Made by a program: the position numbers and the translations under genes. Below the pieces are notes generated by a model, which was not told the origin of the DNA, did not search any database, and was given only the letters and a program-made list of their open reading frames with translations. A DNA stretch of 64,000 nucleotides from CAZKBP01 sp964551015 (GTDB taxonomy: Bacteria > Bacteroidota > Bacteroidia > Cytophagales > Microscillaceae). Below are positions 1 through 7,915 of this stretch, piece by piece; the first letter of the stretch is position 1, and every line of letters starts with the position of its first letter. The stretch lies in NCBI GenBank assembly GCA_964551015.1, contig CAZKBP010000009.1, positions 124,001 through 188,000 on the forward strand. The letters run 5' to 3'.

Positions 1-258
1 CTAACTGCTGTCGGAAAAGTAGTGGCACTCACCCCCTTGGACGCGCAATCTGAAATTGATCACCTCGTGTGGATAGAAGCAGAGATTTCCAACAGGAAAG
101 AGAGAATTAAAGTAAAACTTAACAAAGAGAAGTACAATCTTGCGATCGATGCCTATAAAGAGGATCTATCCGTCTCCTTAAAAGGGAAAGCTAGACGTAC
201 CAAAAGTCAGTATTACATCTCCGAAATAGATAAATTCGAGATTTATTGGAATGAATAA
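1..258 (+). CDS. 3' end of an unrecognised protein (partial)
   Basis: The frame is open to the first base of the window (reading L-T-A-V-G-K-V-V), so this is the C-terminal 85 residues of a gene that begins upstream; the GTG at 22 need not be the start. The visible part is charged and mixed alpha/beta, with a Lys/Arg-rich stretch (KGKARRTKSQ) and an end rich in aromatic and acidic residues. No signal peptide, membrane segment or known motif is visible, and I do not recognise the family. The stop is followed by 57 bases and then the ADP-ribosylglycohydrolase gene. Confidence 0.6.
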   Translation, partial: LTAVGKVVALTPLDAQSEIDHLVWIEAEISNRKERIKVKLNKEKYNLAIDAYKEDLSVSLKGKARRTKSQYYISEIDKFEIYWNE

Positions 259-303
259 GTCCGAGCAATGACCTTAGCCCCTGTTTTTCTAGCCAACAAT
301 TGC

Positions 304-311
304 TAACTTTG
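304..311 (+). promoter_or_regulatory. Bacteroidota -7 promoter motif TAACTTTG
   Basis: TAACTTTG matches the Bacteroidota sigma-A -7 consensus TAnnTTTG exactly. It ends five bases before the ATG at 316, so transcription would start at or within a few bases of the start codon. No clear -33 TTTG box is visible. The short distance suggests a leaderless or nearly leaderless mRNA. Confidence 0.5.
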
Positions 312-315
312 ATGT

Positions 316-1362
316 ATGCTGACCCCCCAACTCGTAGACCAAATCAAAGGACTTATTTTTGGTCAAGCCATTGGCGATGCGCTCGGTTTAGGAACCGAGT
401 TTATGAGCAAACAACAAGTGCATCAACATTATCCTGATCTGCTCACTGACTACTGGCAAATCGTGCAGGATCAGCATCGCTCCCGTTGGCTCCAAGGTGA
501 GTGGACGGACGATACCGATCAGATGATCTGCATCCTAGACAGCCTGATCGTAACCCGTCAGGTCAACTCCTACAATATTGCTACTCGTATTTACGATTGG
601 GCTTTTAATGCCGGACGAGGGATCGGACAAACCGTCCACAAAGTACTTACGCATCCGGCTTTCTTGTCAGGCCCCTATGCCGCTGCCCGTGAAATATGGC
701 AGGAAGGAAACCGACAAGGAGCTGCCAATGGAGGCGTGATGCGAACCGCCATCTTAGGCGTTTGGGATTATCAGAAGCCACAAAAAATCAAAATCAACGC
801 CGAAAAAGTCTGCAAAATCACACACTATGACCCCCGCTGCGTGGGCTCCTGCGTGGTCATTTGCCTAGCCGTGGGAGAATTGCTCAAAGGCGAAAAAGAC
901 ATGGATCGTATCATTCAATATCTGATTGAGGAGGCAGACGCTTATGATGAAAGAATCCAAGCATACATCAAACCACAGCGGTCGGGCCTGAGTAATTTTT
1001 TTGTTTCTAAATGGGGAGATTTGGTTTACCAAAAAAAGCAAGCCCCACGCCTTACTTCCAACTTGGCCGACCTAGAACTCAGCGAACCAGAAAGTATTGG
1101 CTACACGCTCAAAGCCATGGGAGCTGGCATTTGGGCTTTGAAATACGCAAAATCTTATGAAGACGGAATTCTCCAGATTGTCCACGAGGGAGGGGATGCC
1201 GATACCAACGCCTCGGTAGCCGGAGCAATTCTGGGAACAAAGTTTGGCTATTCCCAAATACCCAAAAGATGGATTAAGGGCTTACTCCATCGTAATTTTT
1301 TAGAAGAAAAAATAGAGAAGCTGCTCCAAGTACTCGATAAAAAGACCACTCAGTCCACCTGA
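316..1362 (+). CDS. ADP-ribosylglycohydrolase family protein (DraG/ARH-like)
   Basis: Predicted to hydrolyse ADP-ribose from modified proteins or related ADP-ribosyl compounds, using two metal ions, in the cytoplasm. Family landmarks are all present: the N-terminal GxxxGDALG segment (near residues 16-24), the metal-binding WTDDTDQ motif (near 63-69), a Gly-Gly-Val turn (NGGVMR) and the C-terminal GGDADTNASVAGAILG motif (near 292-307) that supplies further Asp ligands. Length of 348 residues is usual for the family. No signal peptide. The substrate cannot be told from sequence; DraG proteins act on nitrogenase reductase, but no nitrogen-fixation gene is nearby. The next gene (NIF3) starts 33 bases downstream on the same strand and may be cotranscribed. 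Confidence 0.9.
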   Translation: MLTPQLVDQIKGLIFGQAIGDALGLGTEFMSKQQVHQHYPDLLTDYWQIVQDQHRSRWLQGEWTDDTDQMICILDSLIVTRQVNSYNIATRIYDWAFNAGRGIGQTVHKVLTHPAFLSGPYAAAREIWQEGNRQGAANGGVMRTAILGVWDYQKPQKIKINAEKVCKITHYDPRCVGSCVVICLAVGELLKGEKDMDRIIQYLIEEADAYDERIQAYIKPQRSGLSNFFVSKWGDLVYQKKQAPRLTSNLADLELSEPESIGYTLKAMGAGIWALKYAKSYEDGILQIVHEGGDADTNASVAGAILGTKFGYSQIPKRWIKGLLHRNFLEEKIEKLLQVLDKKTTQST

Positions 1363-1395
1363 TTTATTTTTAACCCACTTAAAAACTTGCCTATC

Positions 1396-2493
1396 ATGAC
1401 GACCATTCAAGAAATTATCCAAACGCTGGAAGCACTCGCCCCCTCACGCTACCAGGAAGGCTACGACAATGCCGGACTCATCGTCGGGCAACCGCACCAA
1501 ACTGTATCAGGAGTGCTCTTGGCTCTGGATGCTCTCGAAGAAGTCATCGAGGAGGCTATTCACCTGAATTACAATTTAGTAGTAGCGCATCATCCCATCG
1601 TTTTTAAAGGTTTGAAACAAATCAACGGCAAAAATTATGTAGAGCGTACCGTCATCAAAGCCATCAAACATGATATTGCCATCTACGCTATTCACACCAA
1701 TCTGGATAATGTACATCAGGGAGTGAATTTTAAAATCGCGGAAAAAATTGGCCTAGAAAAAGTAAAAATCCTCGCTCCCAAACCACAAACACTCCTCAAG
1801 TTGGTTACTTTCGCGCCACTCGCAGATACCGAAAAAGTACTTCAGGCTCTGGGCGAAGCCGGAGCCGGACAAATCGGAGAATACAAAAATTGTAGCTTCC
1901 GCAGTGTGGGGACAGGGAGTTTTCAGCCTACCGAGCAAGCCCATCCGCACATTGGGCAAGCTCATCAACTGGAAGAAGTGGAAGAAAATCGCCTGGAAGT
2001 CATCTTTCCTAAGCATTTGGAAGCAAAAGTGATGCGTGCCCTGAGGCAAGCACATCCCTACGAAGAGGTGGCCTACTACCTGCATAGTCTGGAAAATAAA
2101 AATCAAGAAATTGGCTCTGGAGCCATCGGCGAACTGCCCGAACCGATGGAAGAGAGGCTTTTTTTGGCTTATTTGAAAGAAAAAATGCAGTTGCATGTCA
2201 TTCGCCACACGGATATTTTAGAAAAACCCGTGCAAAAAGTAGCGGTTTGCGGAGGTACGGGTAGCTTTTTGCTATCCAAAGCCATTCAACAAGGAGCCGA
2301 TGTATTCGTGAGCGCAGATTTCAAATATCACGAATTTTTTGATGCCGATCGCCAGATTATGATCGCTGATATTGGGCACTACGAGAGCGAAATCTTCACC
2401 ACTGAGCTTTTGAATGACTATTTGCAAGAAAAATTCCCAGAACTGACCTTAAAAATTACCGATCAAATCACCAATCCTATTAAATATTTTTGA
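1396..2493 (+). CDS. NIF3-like dinuclear metal-centre protein (YqfO/YbgI family)
   Basis: NIF3/DUF34 family protein of about 365 residues, the long form found in Bacillus YqfO: two NIF3 halves separated by a PII/CutA-like insert (roughly residues 130-240). Metal ligands are visible as the His-His-Pro motif (H65, H66) in VVAHHPIVFKG, D104 in HTNLDNVHQG, and the C-terminal ADFKYHEFFD and ADIGHYESE stretches. The family forms toroidal hexamers; its role is unsettled, with proposed metal-insertion or cyclohydrolase-type activity. I chose ATG 1396 over the TTG at 1387 because family members start with a helix like TTIQEIIQTLE. Same strand and close to the genes on both sides. Confidence 0.92.
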   Translation: MTTIQEIIQTLEALAPSRYQEGYDNAGLIVGQPHQTVSGVLLALDALEEVIEEAIHLNYNLVVAHHPIVFKGLKQINGKNYVERTVIKAIKHDIAIYAIHTNLDNVHQGVNFKIAEKIGLEKVKILAPKPQTLLKLVTFAPLADTEKVLQALGEAGAGQIGEYKNCSFRSVGTGSFQPTEQAHPHIGQAHQLEEVEENRLEVIFPKHLEAKVMRALRQAHPYEEVAYYLHSLENKNQEIGSGAIGELPEPMEERLFLAYLKEKMQLHVIRHTDILEKPVQKVAVCGGTGSFLLSKAIQQGADVFVSADFKYHEFFDADRQIMIADIGHYESEIFTTELLNDYLQEKFPELTLKITDQITNPIKYF

Positions 2494-2561
2494 GGCATTT
2501 GGTTCGCTAGAAAATGAATCTGAGAATCTGAAAAATTTGTCATCTGCACTTTGAAATCCCT

Positions 2562-3674
2562 ATGCTCATCTGCCAAAAAACTCAGGCCGAATATCCCCTC
2601 TCCGAGGCACGCTGGAAAAGCGATGCGGGCGGCTTGCTGGATATTGATTTTCAGCCCGTATTTGATTTTGATAAAATAGCAGTTCGCCCTCCCACCATGT
2701 GGCGGTATCGAGAGGCCATTCCCATTCCCAGAGATTTTCCCTTGATTTCTCTGGGAGAGGGTTTTACGCCAATGCGGCAAATAGAAATAGCGGGTAAAAA
2801 CGTGTGGCTCAAGCTGGATTATCTTTTTCCCTCTGGTTCTTACAAAGACCGAGGGGCGTCGGTACTGATGACCCAAGCACGCGCCTTGGGGGTCTCTTCG
2901 GTGGTGCAAGACTCTTCGGGGAACGCGGGAGCCGCCGTGGCGAATTATGCGGCTTTGGCGGGAATCAAGTGCAAAATTTTTGTGCCAGAAGCGACTTCTC
3001 CGGGCAAATTGGCGCAAATCCAACTGTATGGAGCTGAATTAGTCAAGGTGCCTGACTCCCGAGAAGAAACGGCTCGCCAAGCCATGCAAGCCGCCGAAAC
3101 CACTTACTATGCCAGCCACGTGTGGAACCCCTTTTTCCATCAGGGCACCAAGACTTTTGCCTATGAAATTTGTGAACAGATGGACTGGAAAGCACCCGAC
3201 ACCGTGGTTTTGCCTGCGGGCAATGGCACGCTCTTGATTGGGGTTTATCTTGGATTTCAGGAATTAAAAAAAGCGGGAGTCATTCAGCAGATGCCCCGCT
3301 TGGTGGCGGTACAATCGGCGCAGTGTGCACCCTTGTATCAAGTTTTCCATCAAAATTTGAAAGAAATTCCTTCCCTAGTAAAAGGCGAAACCTTGGCCGA
3401 GGGCATTTCCATTGCTGACCCGGCACGCGGCTTACAGATCGTGGAACAGGTCAGGAATAGTGGCGGTACTTTCCTCACGGTAGAAGAAGGCGAAATCAAA
3501 GAAACCCTGTTAGAACTAGCCAAAGCAGGTTTTTATGTAGAGCCTACTTCCGCCGCGATCGTCGCAGGGCTTAAGCATTATCTTAGAAATCAAGCTCAAA
3601 AAGACGAGGTGGTCGTTTCTGTCCTTACGGGTAGTGGTCTGAAGGCCACCGACAAGCTTTTGAAGCTATTGTAG
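2562..3674 (+). CDS. threonine synthase-like PLP-dependent enzyme
   Basis: Fold-type II pyridoxal-phosphate enzyme, 370 residues. The PLP Schiff-base lysine is K95 in PSGSYKDRGA; the phosphate/substrate loop follows as SSGNAGAAVANYA; a Gly-rich PLP phosphate loop LPAGNGTLLIG lies near residue 215; the C-terminal region has EPTSAA and LTGSG. This arrangement fits the threonine synthase group (O-phosphohomoserine to threonine), including the N-terminal segment with a single Cys instead of the zinc-ribbon-like cysteines some relatives have. A related activity such as diaminopropionate or cysteate synthesis cannot be excluded because no other amino-acid biosynthesis gene is adjacent. Cytoplasmic; 68 bases after NIF3. 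Confidence 0.8.
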   Translation: MLICQKTQAEYPLSEARWKSDAGGLLDIDFQPVFDFDKIAVRPPTMWRYREAIPIPRDFPLISLGEGFTPMRQIEIAGKNVWLKLDYLFPSGSYKDRGASVLMTQARALGVSSVVQDSSGNAGAAVANYAALAGIKCKIFVPEATSPGKLAQIQLYGAELVKVPDSREETARQAMQAAETTYYASHVWNPFFHQGTKTFAYEICEQMDWKAPDTVVLPAGNGTLLIGVYLGFQELKKAGVIQQMPRLVAVQSAQCAPLYQVFHQNLKEIPSLVKGETLAEGISIADPARGLQIVEQVRNSGGTFLTVEEGEIKETLLELAKAGFYVEPTSAAIVAGLKHYLRNQAQKDEVVVSVLTGSGLKATDKLLKLL

Positions 3675-3726
3675 GCCCAGAACTCTGGTTTCGGCAGTCA
3701 GACGGCTAGGTTTTGAGCCACCCGCT

Positions 3727-4143
3727 TTATAGCCATTCGGCTGCAATATTTCTTGACTCGAAATCATCTAGAATGGACGCATCCTCATCGTAAAATAGTA
3801 CAACCGAGGTCAGGTTTGGCAATAATTTAATATCTTCGGTAGATTTGATATTAAAAATGTTATCCTCACCGTCCCAAAACGGATATAGATTCATATATAC
3901 ATCATTGCCACCATCTTGATATAGGCTCGTTACCTTGCTTAGTTGCTCTTCTGAAAGTTCTATTTTTTCAAAATAGGCTTTTGCCTCTGGGATAATTGCA
4001 TAGCCTTCGTGATCAATATCAATTTTCCGCCCCGTGTAATTGCGGGCAAATTCATATATCTCGAATTTTGGCTCCAGAAGTCCTTGATTGTACATCAGCT
4101 CTTGAATCACGGCCAGCTTAAAGTTAAAGTCTTTGAATTTCAT
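3727..4143 (-). CDS. small uncharacterised protein, DUF6892-like
   Basis: A 138-residue soluble, acidic protein starting MKFKDFNFKLAVIQELMY. It resembles from memory the DUF6892 proteins, which often occur beside SMI1/KNR4 or immunity-type genes; I cannot run the search. It is predicted mixed alpha/beta with no signal peptide or membrane segment. It stands alone, convergent with the threonine-synthase-like gene (52 bases between stops), with an AT-rich upstream region. Being a lone, AT-rich gene between housekeeping genes it could be acquired, but there is no toxin gene next to it. Confidence 0.65.
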   Translation of the reverse strand: MKFKDFNFKLAVIQELMYNQGLLEPKFEIYEFARNYTGRKIDIDHEGYAIIPEAKAYFEKIELSEEQLSKVTSLYQDGGNDVYMNLYPFWDGEDNIFNIKSTEDIKLLPNLTSVVLFYDEDASILDDFESRNIAAEWL

Positions 4144-4473
4144 ATAGAGAAGTTAAATTAGTTTTTATTTTTTGACCATACATTACATACGCATACCAAC
4201 TAAAAACATCGCCACGAAGGGTCTTCTGTGACAGTAATCTGAACTAAGATTATTTTTTTTAGTCATTTCGCGGTTAGTCGATGTGTATGCTAAATTTCTT
4301 TAAGTTTTATGCCAAAGCGATCCGCTCACCAGAGGCGGGTAAAATAAGAAGGCTTGTTGTGCGCAATGGCTTTTTTCTTTAAATTGAGCTTCTTGCGATG
4401 AGTGCTTCGCTATTTGCTGATTTCCTCTTTCAAATAAGCCCAAGCAGGCTCAGTCTAAACAACATCAACGCGA
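4144..4473. other. 330-base intergenic region with a small hairpin
   Basis: Divergent promoter region between the DUF6892-like gene and the membrane LytTR gene. The one structure I see is TAATCT-GAACTA-AGATTA at 4235-4252 followed by eight T (4253-4260), a short terminator-like hairpin on the plus strand with no obvious transcript to end. No gene, tRNA or clear TAnnTTTG motif recognised. Confidence 0.4.
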
Positions 4474-5220
4474 ATGAATGCCTTAAATCCACCTCTTAAG
4501 CGCCACATGTACATCGGAATACTTCTTGGGATTTGGGGTTTCTTGTTTGCTTTTTTTGCTAGACCTTTCGAGCACGGTTACATGGATTTGGAGGTTTGGA
4601 TTTATGTGAGTGTTGGCTTTAGCCTTCTCGCCTCCCTTTCCTATATTGTAGTTGGGTTTGTCCAGCAATTAATTTCTCAAAGAATAAGCCACTGGAATGT
4701 ATTCCTTGAAATTGGCGTTTATATCCTATTTTATTTTTTATACACGCTCGTTTCTTATCTCTATTACATAAGCCCTTTCGTGAATGGGATTTATCATTTT
4801 TCGGAGTTTTTTGTGAAAATCATCTTAAATATCATTTTAATCTCGAGCCCTATCCTCTTCTTCACACGAAGATACACACTTAGGTTAATTCCCGAAGCCG
4901 AAGCTGAAGAGCAAATTACCATCAAGGGAGAAAATCAATTGGACATCTTGATAATCAAGCCCTCTGAACTGATTTGTATCTCCAACGCCCAAAATTACGT
5001 GGAGATTATCTATCTCGATGGGCAGGAAGTCAAATCCAAATTGATGCGTAGCTCTTTAAAGAAAATGCAAACCGATCTTCCGTTTTTAATCCAAGTCCAC
5101 CGTTCACATTTGATCAATCCTGTACACTTTAGGTCTTGGAAGGATGCTACGACCATTTCATTGAGTAAAATTGAACTTCCTGTTTCTAAAAAATATAAAC
5201 ACCAGCTTCCTTCCTCGTAA
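4474..5220 (+). CDS. membrane-anchored LytTR-family transcription regulator
   Basis: 248 residues with two parts. Residues about 12-130 contain four hydrophobic segments (GILLGIWGFLFAFFA, SVGFSLLASLSYIVVGFV, GVYILFYFLYTLVSYLYYI, ILNIILISSPILFF). After an acidic linker, residues about 150-245 form a LytTR DNA-binding domain: LIICISNAQNYVEII-type strand, SLKKM helix, FIQVHRSHLINP-type core (here FLIQVHRSHLINPVHF) and the end SKKYK. No receiver domain, so it is a one-component membrane regulator, a type common in Bacteroidota. It lies 144 bases before the DUF2306 membrane protein, which is a plausible target. Confidence 0.88.
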   Translation: MNALNPPLKRHMYIGILLGIWGFLFAFFARPFEHGYMDLEVWIYVSVGFSLLASLSYIVVGFVQQLISQRISHWNVFLEIGVYILFYFLYTLVSYLYYISPFVNGIYHFSEFFVKIILNIILISSPILFFTRRYTLRLIPEAEAEEQITIKGENQLDILIIKPSELICISNAQNYVEIIYLDGQEVKSKLMRSSLKKMQTDLPFLIQVHRSHLINPVHFRSWKDATTISLSKIELPVSKKYKHQLPSS

Positions 5221-5364
5221 TTTTTATCCCTATAACTGCTGGTTTCGTCCCTAAAGCTCCTAATCATACCTAAGATAGCCACTTTCGTACCTTTCCGTTT
5301 TCAAGGTACGGGAAAACTTTCTTTTGACTTTAATTTAGCCTTCTCAATCAAAAAGATATGTACC

Positions 5365-6006
5365 ATGAAAAAACTCACTTGGATCATTTTCGGAGGCTTA
5401 TGTGTTGTATTCAGCTTTTACCCCCTTAAGTATCTTTTGGCGGATAAACCTGTATCGCTGTTATTATCAAAATCTGTGGAGCTATTGAGTAGTAGTCTGT
5501 ATAATATCACTTTTTATTCGCATATCACTTTTGGAGGAATTGCGCTTTTAGTTGGTTGGCTACAATTTAGCAAGGAATTGAGGAAGAAATATGTCGCCTT
5601 TCATCGGCTCATCGGCAAGGTCTACGTGGTTTCTGTACTTGCAAGTGGCATTCCCGGGTTTTATATTGCGCTCCATGCCTCGGGAGGTCTCTCTCCCCAA
5701 TTAGGCTTCTCGCTGGGTGCTATGCTTTGGGTTTTCTTCACCTATCAAGGTTTTGCTACGATACGCCGTGGGAATGTACATGCACATAGACAATTTATGA
5801 TGTACAGTTACGCAGGGACGTTTGGTGCGGTCACGTTGCGATTGTGGTTGCCGATTCTCGTGAGTATTTTTGGCGAATTTTTACTGGCCTATCAGGTAGT
5901 GGCTTGGCTGAGTTGGATTCCTAATTTATTCATAGCCTATCTCGTCATTAACAAAAATACTTTCTTTAACCTCCGATGGAAGCCAGAAAGCTCCGTGACC
6001 AATTGA
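5365..6006 (+). CDS. DUF2306 family membrane protein
   Basis: 213-residue integral membrane protein with about six hydrophobic helices. Family features seen: HITFGGIALLVGWLQF in helix 2, the FHRLIGKVYVVSVL loop-helix with conserved HR, and the GNVHAHRQFMMYSYA motif with two His before helix 5. These histidines could bind haem or metal, but function is unknown for the family. Its neighbour upstream, on the same strand, is the membrane LytTR regulator; the pair probably works together. Downstream begins the palindromic repeat region. Confidence 0.82.
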   Translation: MKKLTWIIFGGLCVVFSFYPLKYLLADKPVSLLLSKSVELLSSSLYNITFYSHITFGGIALLVGWLQFSKELRKKYVAFHRLIGKVYVVSVLASGIPGFYIALHASGGLSPQLGFSLGAMLWVFFTYQGFATIRRGNVHAHRQFMMYSYAGTFGAVTLRLWLPILVSIFGEFLLAYQVVAWLSWIPNLFIAYLVINKNTFFNLRWKPESSVTN

Positions 6007-6060
6007 AAGACTGCTCAGGTTTTATCTTGAAAAGTTGTTATAAACTATTTTTGCAGCACC

Positions 6061-6483
6061 CACTACCGCAAGTGTTGAGCGATAGCGAACACTTGTGGTA
6101 GAAAATGGTTGCAAGTCTTCAGACTTGCATAACTTAATAAACCTAGTTAGTTCCCAAACTGGCGCGCGTTTGTAACGCGTGACACTTGGTTGGGCTCCAT
6201 CTTACCCAAACTTCCGGCTCTGCCACCGTTTTTTGTCGCTCCCGCGCCACGTTCATTGCAAATGAACTAAGAAAAGGCACGCGTTGCAAACGCGCGCCAG
6301 CTTGGGGCGGAAACTTCCAGCCCGGAGGCAGAAGTTTGAGGCTTTTAGCTGGAAAACTGCACCTACAGGGGTGGCTACCCCCACCCTCTTGGGTATCCCC
6401 CCCTACCTCAAAGCTGAAAAATTGCAGCTTGATGGGTCACTCTACCAAACTGGCGCGCGTTTGTAACGCGTGCCAGCTTGGTA
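6061..6483. repeat. palindromic mosaic element, copy 1
   Basis: A block of nested inverted repeats. It opens with a hairpin whose arms carry CTACCGCAAGTGTTGAGCG and CGAACACTTGTGGTAG (6063-6101), then the perfect palindrome GCAAGTCTTCAGACTTGC (6110-6127), a hairpin CTGGCGCGCGTTTGTAACGC with its return arm (about 6158-6189), a GTTCATT/AATGAAC palindrome (6251-6267), and an inverted copy of the CTGGCGCGCGTT hairpin (6276-6305). Bases 6061-6305 recur nearly unchanged at 7176-7421. From 6306 to 6447 this copy has a different insert with further small inverted repeats (AAACTTC/GAAGTTT; GGGTGG/CCCACC), then a third CTGGCGCGCGTT hairpin (6449-6480). I see no convincing gene in it. Confidence 0.8.
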
Positions 6484-6539
6484 CTTTACACAAAAGTCGT
6501 CGAAACAGCCATTAACAAGCCCTTAACAAAGTAAGCGGA

Positions 6540-6547
6540 TACATTTG
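6540..6547 (+). promoter_or_regulatory. -7 promoter motif TACATTTG
   Basis: TACATTTG matches TAnnTTTG and lies 64 bases before the ATG of the PepSY-like protein at 6612. No clear -33 box is seen. Confidence 0.4.
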
Positions 6548-6611
6548 CTAACCCGCCTGAGCTAATAACGTATGAAAAGCATATGATCTTACCACCTAAA
6601 ATCTACTTTTT

Positions 6612-7151
6612 ATGAGAGTCTTAGCTATTTTTCTCTTACTTCACATCCTAGTTTTTGCAAGTATTGCCCAAGAAGACAAGGGCAAGTTTACCTCCGAAAC
6701 AATCGAGGTCTCCGCTGTCCCCGAAGCCGTTAAGCAAGCACAAGCGGCTTATTTTCCCGAAATTCCTGTTAATCAATGGAAAAAGAACACGCTCCTCACC
6801 AAGCAAGGCAATACTTTTGTGCAGTACGCCGCCTGGTTTATGCACGAAAAGAAACAATTGGCACGTGCTTTCTACGCAGAAGATGGAAGCGGCAAGTACA
6901 GCAACGTTTTCTATGGAGTCAAAGGTATGCCAGAAGCAGTGAAAACAGGAGCGACCAAGCTTCATCCTGACTTCAAGATCGTGTCGGCAGGTTACACTAA
7001 AATTTTATCCTCTCAAAAAGAAGGCTATCAAGTAAACCTGCCGAAAGGAACCCAAAAAGTTGAGCTTTGGCTAGATGCTCAGGGGAACGAACTCAGTAAG
7101 GAGTACATCGCTGAGGCTTTTAAAGACCTTTGGGGCTTAAACACACAGTAA
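6612..7151 (+). CDS. secreted protein with PepSY-like (BLIP-type) repeats
   Basis: 179 residues. A Sec signal peptide (LAIFLLLHILVFASIAQ, cleavage after the SIA-Q region near residue 20) is followed by two related segments: VPEAVKQAQAAYFPEIPVNQWKKN and, about 70 residues later, a stretch beginning MPEAVKTGATKLHPDFKI. This pattern resembles the putative beta-lactamase-inhibitor-like PepSY family (PF11396) of Bacteroidota periplasmic proteins. Function unknown; PepSY-type domains are thought to bind or inhibit proteins. The gene stands alone, bracketed on both sides by the palindromic elements at 6061 and 7176. Confidence 0.7.
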   Translation: MRVLAIFLLLHILVFASIAQEDKGKFTSETIEVSAVPEAVKQAQAAYFPEIPVNQWKKNTLLTKQGNTFVQYAAWFMHEKKQLARAFYAEDGSGKYSNVFYGVKGMPEAVKTGATKLHPDFKIVSAGYTKILSSQKEGYQVNLPKGTQKVELWLDAQGNELSKEYIAEAFKDLWGLNTQ

Positions 7152-7175
7152 TTCTAAGCATCGCTCTTGGTGCTT

Positions 7176-7479
7176 CACTACCGCAAGTGTTGAGCGATAG
7201 CGAACACTTGTGGTAGAAAATGGTTGCAAGTCTTCAGACTTGCATAACTTAATAAACCTAGTTAGTTCCCAAACTGGCGCGCGTTTGTAACGCGTGACAC
7301 TTGGTTGGGCTCCATCTTACCCAAACTTCCGGCTCTGCCACCGTTTTTTGTCGCTCCCGCGCCACGTTCATTGCAAATGAACCGAAGAAAAGGCACGCGT
7401 TGCAAACGCGCGCCAGCTTGGAGACTTGCCAGTATAAATTACCACAAGTGATCGCTTGCGCTCAACACTTGCGGTAGTG
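7176..7479. repeat. palindromic MITE-like element, copy 2, with terminal inverted repeats
   Basis: 304 bases whose ends are inverted copies of each other: the left end (7176-7216) and the reverse complement of the right end (7439-7479) share CACTACCGCAAGTGTTGAGC, then four differing bases, then CGA-x-CACTTGTGGTA. Each terminus is itself a hairpin. The interior 7176-7421 matches 6061-6305 with only a small difference near 7381-7386 (one extra base). No transposase is encoded and I see no clear target-site duplication. This is the more complete copy and suggests a non-autonomous mobile element or REP-type palindromic unit. Confidence 0.8.
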
Positions 7480-7915
7480 GAGAGAGTTCAAAAAAGTGTG
7501 TCTTTGAGAATAATGCCATCTAAAATACACTTTGAGAACAGGTCAGAAATTATTGCTGATCTCATCAAAAAGACCAAAGCAAATTTTATTGTATTTTTTA
7601 TCCTAAAACTATACGATCAATCTTACAAAGGCGTTTTAAATGAAAGAAACTTCAACTGGCACGTATTTTTGTGCTTTTCCCTAAATATTTCTTCTTCTAC
7701 CACTCCCTTTCAAAAAATCTGGCTTTACTAATCTAGAGGGCTTGATGCCCTTCTCCTTTTCCCAAACTCGACTGATTCCACGCTGCCCTGAGTCCGTCTT
7801 TCTTTTTTCTAGTTAGAAAAAAGTCGCTCATCTCATGCTATAATTTCAAAAACTCAGGAAGAGACATCTGCTCTATGGGCAAATGCGCTCCTTTTACTTA
7901 ACCAAACCAACAAAT
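7480..7915. other. intergenic region with small hairpins
   Basis: About 430 bases between the palindromic element and the DUF1800 gene. An AGGGC-TTGAT-GCCCT hairpin lies at 7737-7751, and a near-perfect palindrome CTTTTTTCTA-GT-TAGAAAAAAG lies at 7802-7823, where it could be an operator or a weak terminator. An open frame at 7456-7731 begins inside the repeat and has no recognisable product; I do not call it a gene. Confidence 0.4.

Noticed and set aside
6186..6515. Open frames of 109 and 60 residues inside the palindromic element
   Set aside because: They are translations of hairpin-forming repeats, with low-complexity Arg/Pro/Gly/Cys content and no start or family evidence.
7456..7731. 91-residue open frame after element 2
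   Set aside because: It starts inside the right terminal hairpin, has no recognisable family and no promoter; likely chance.
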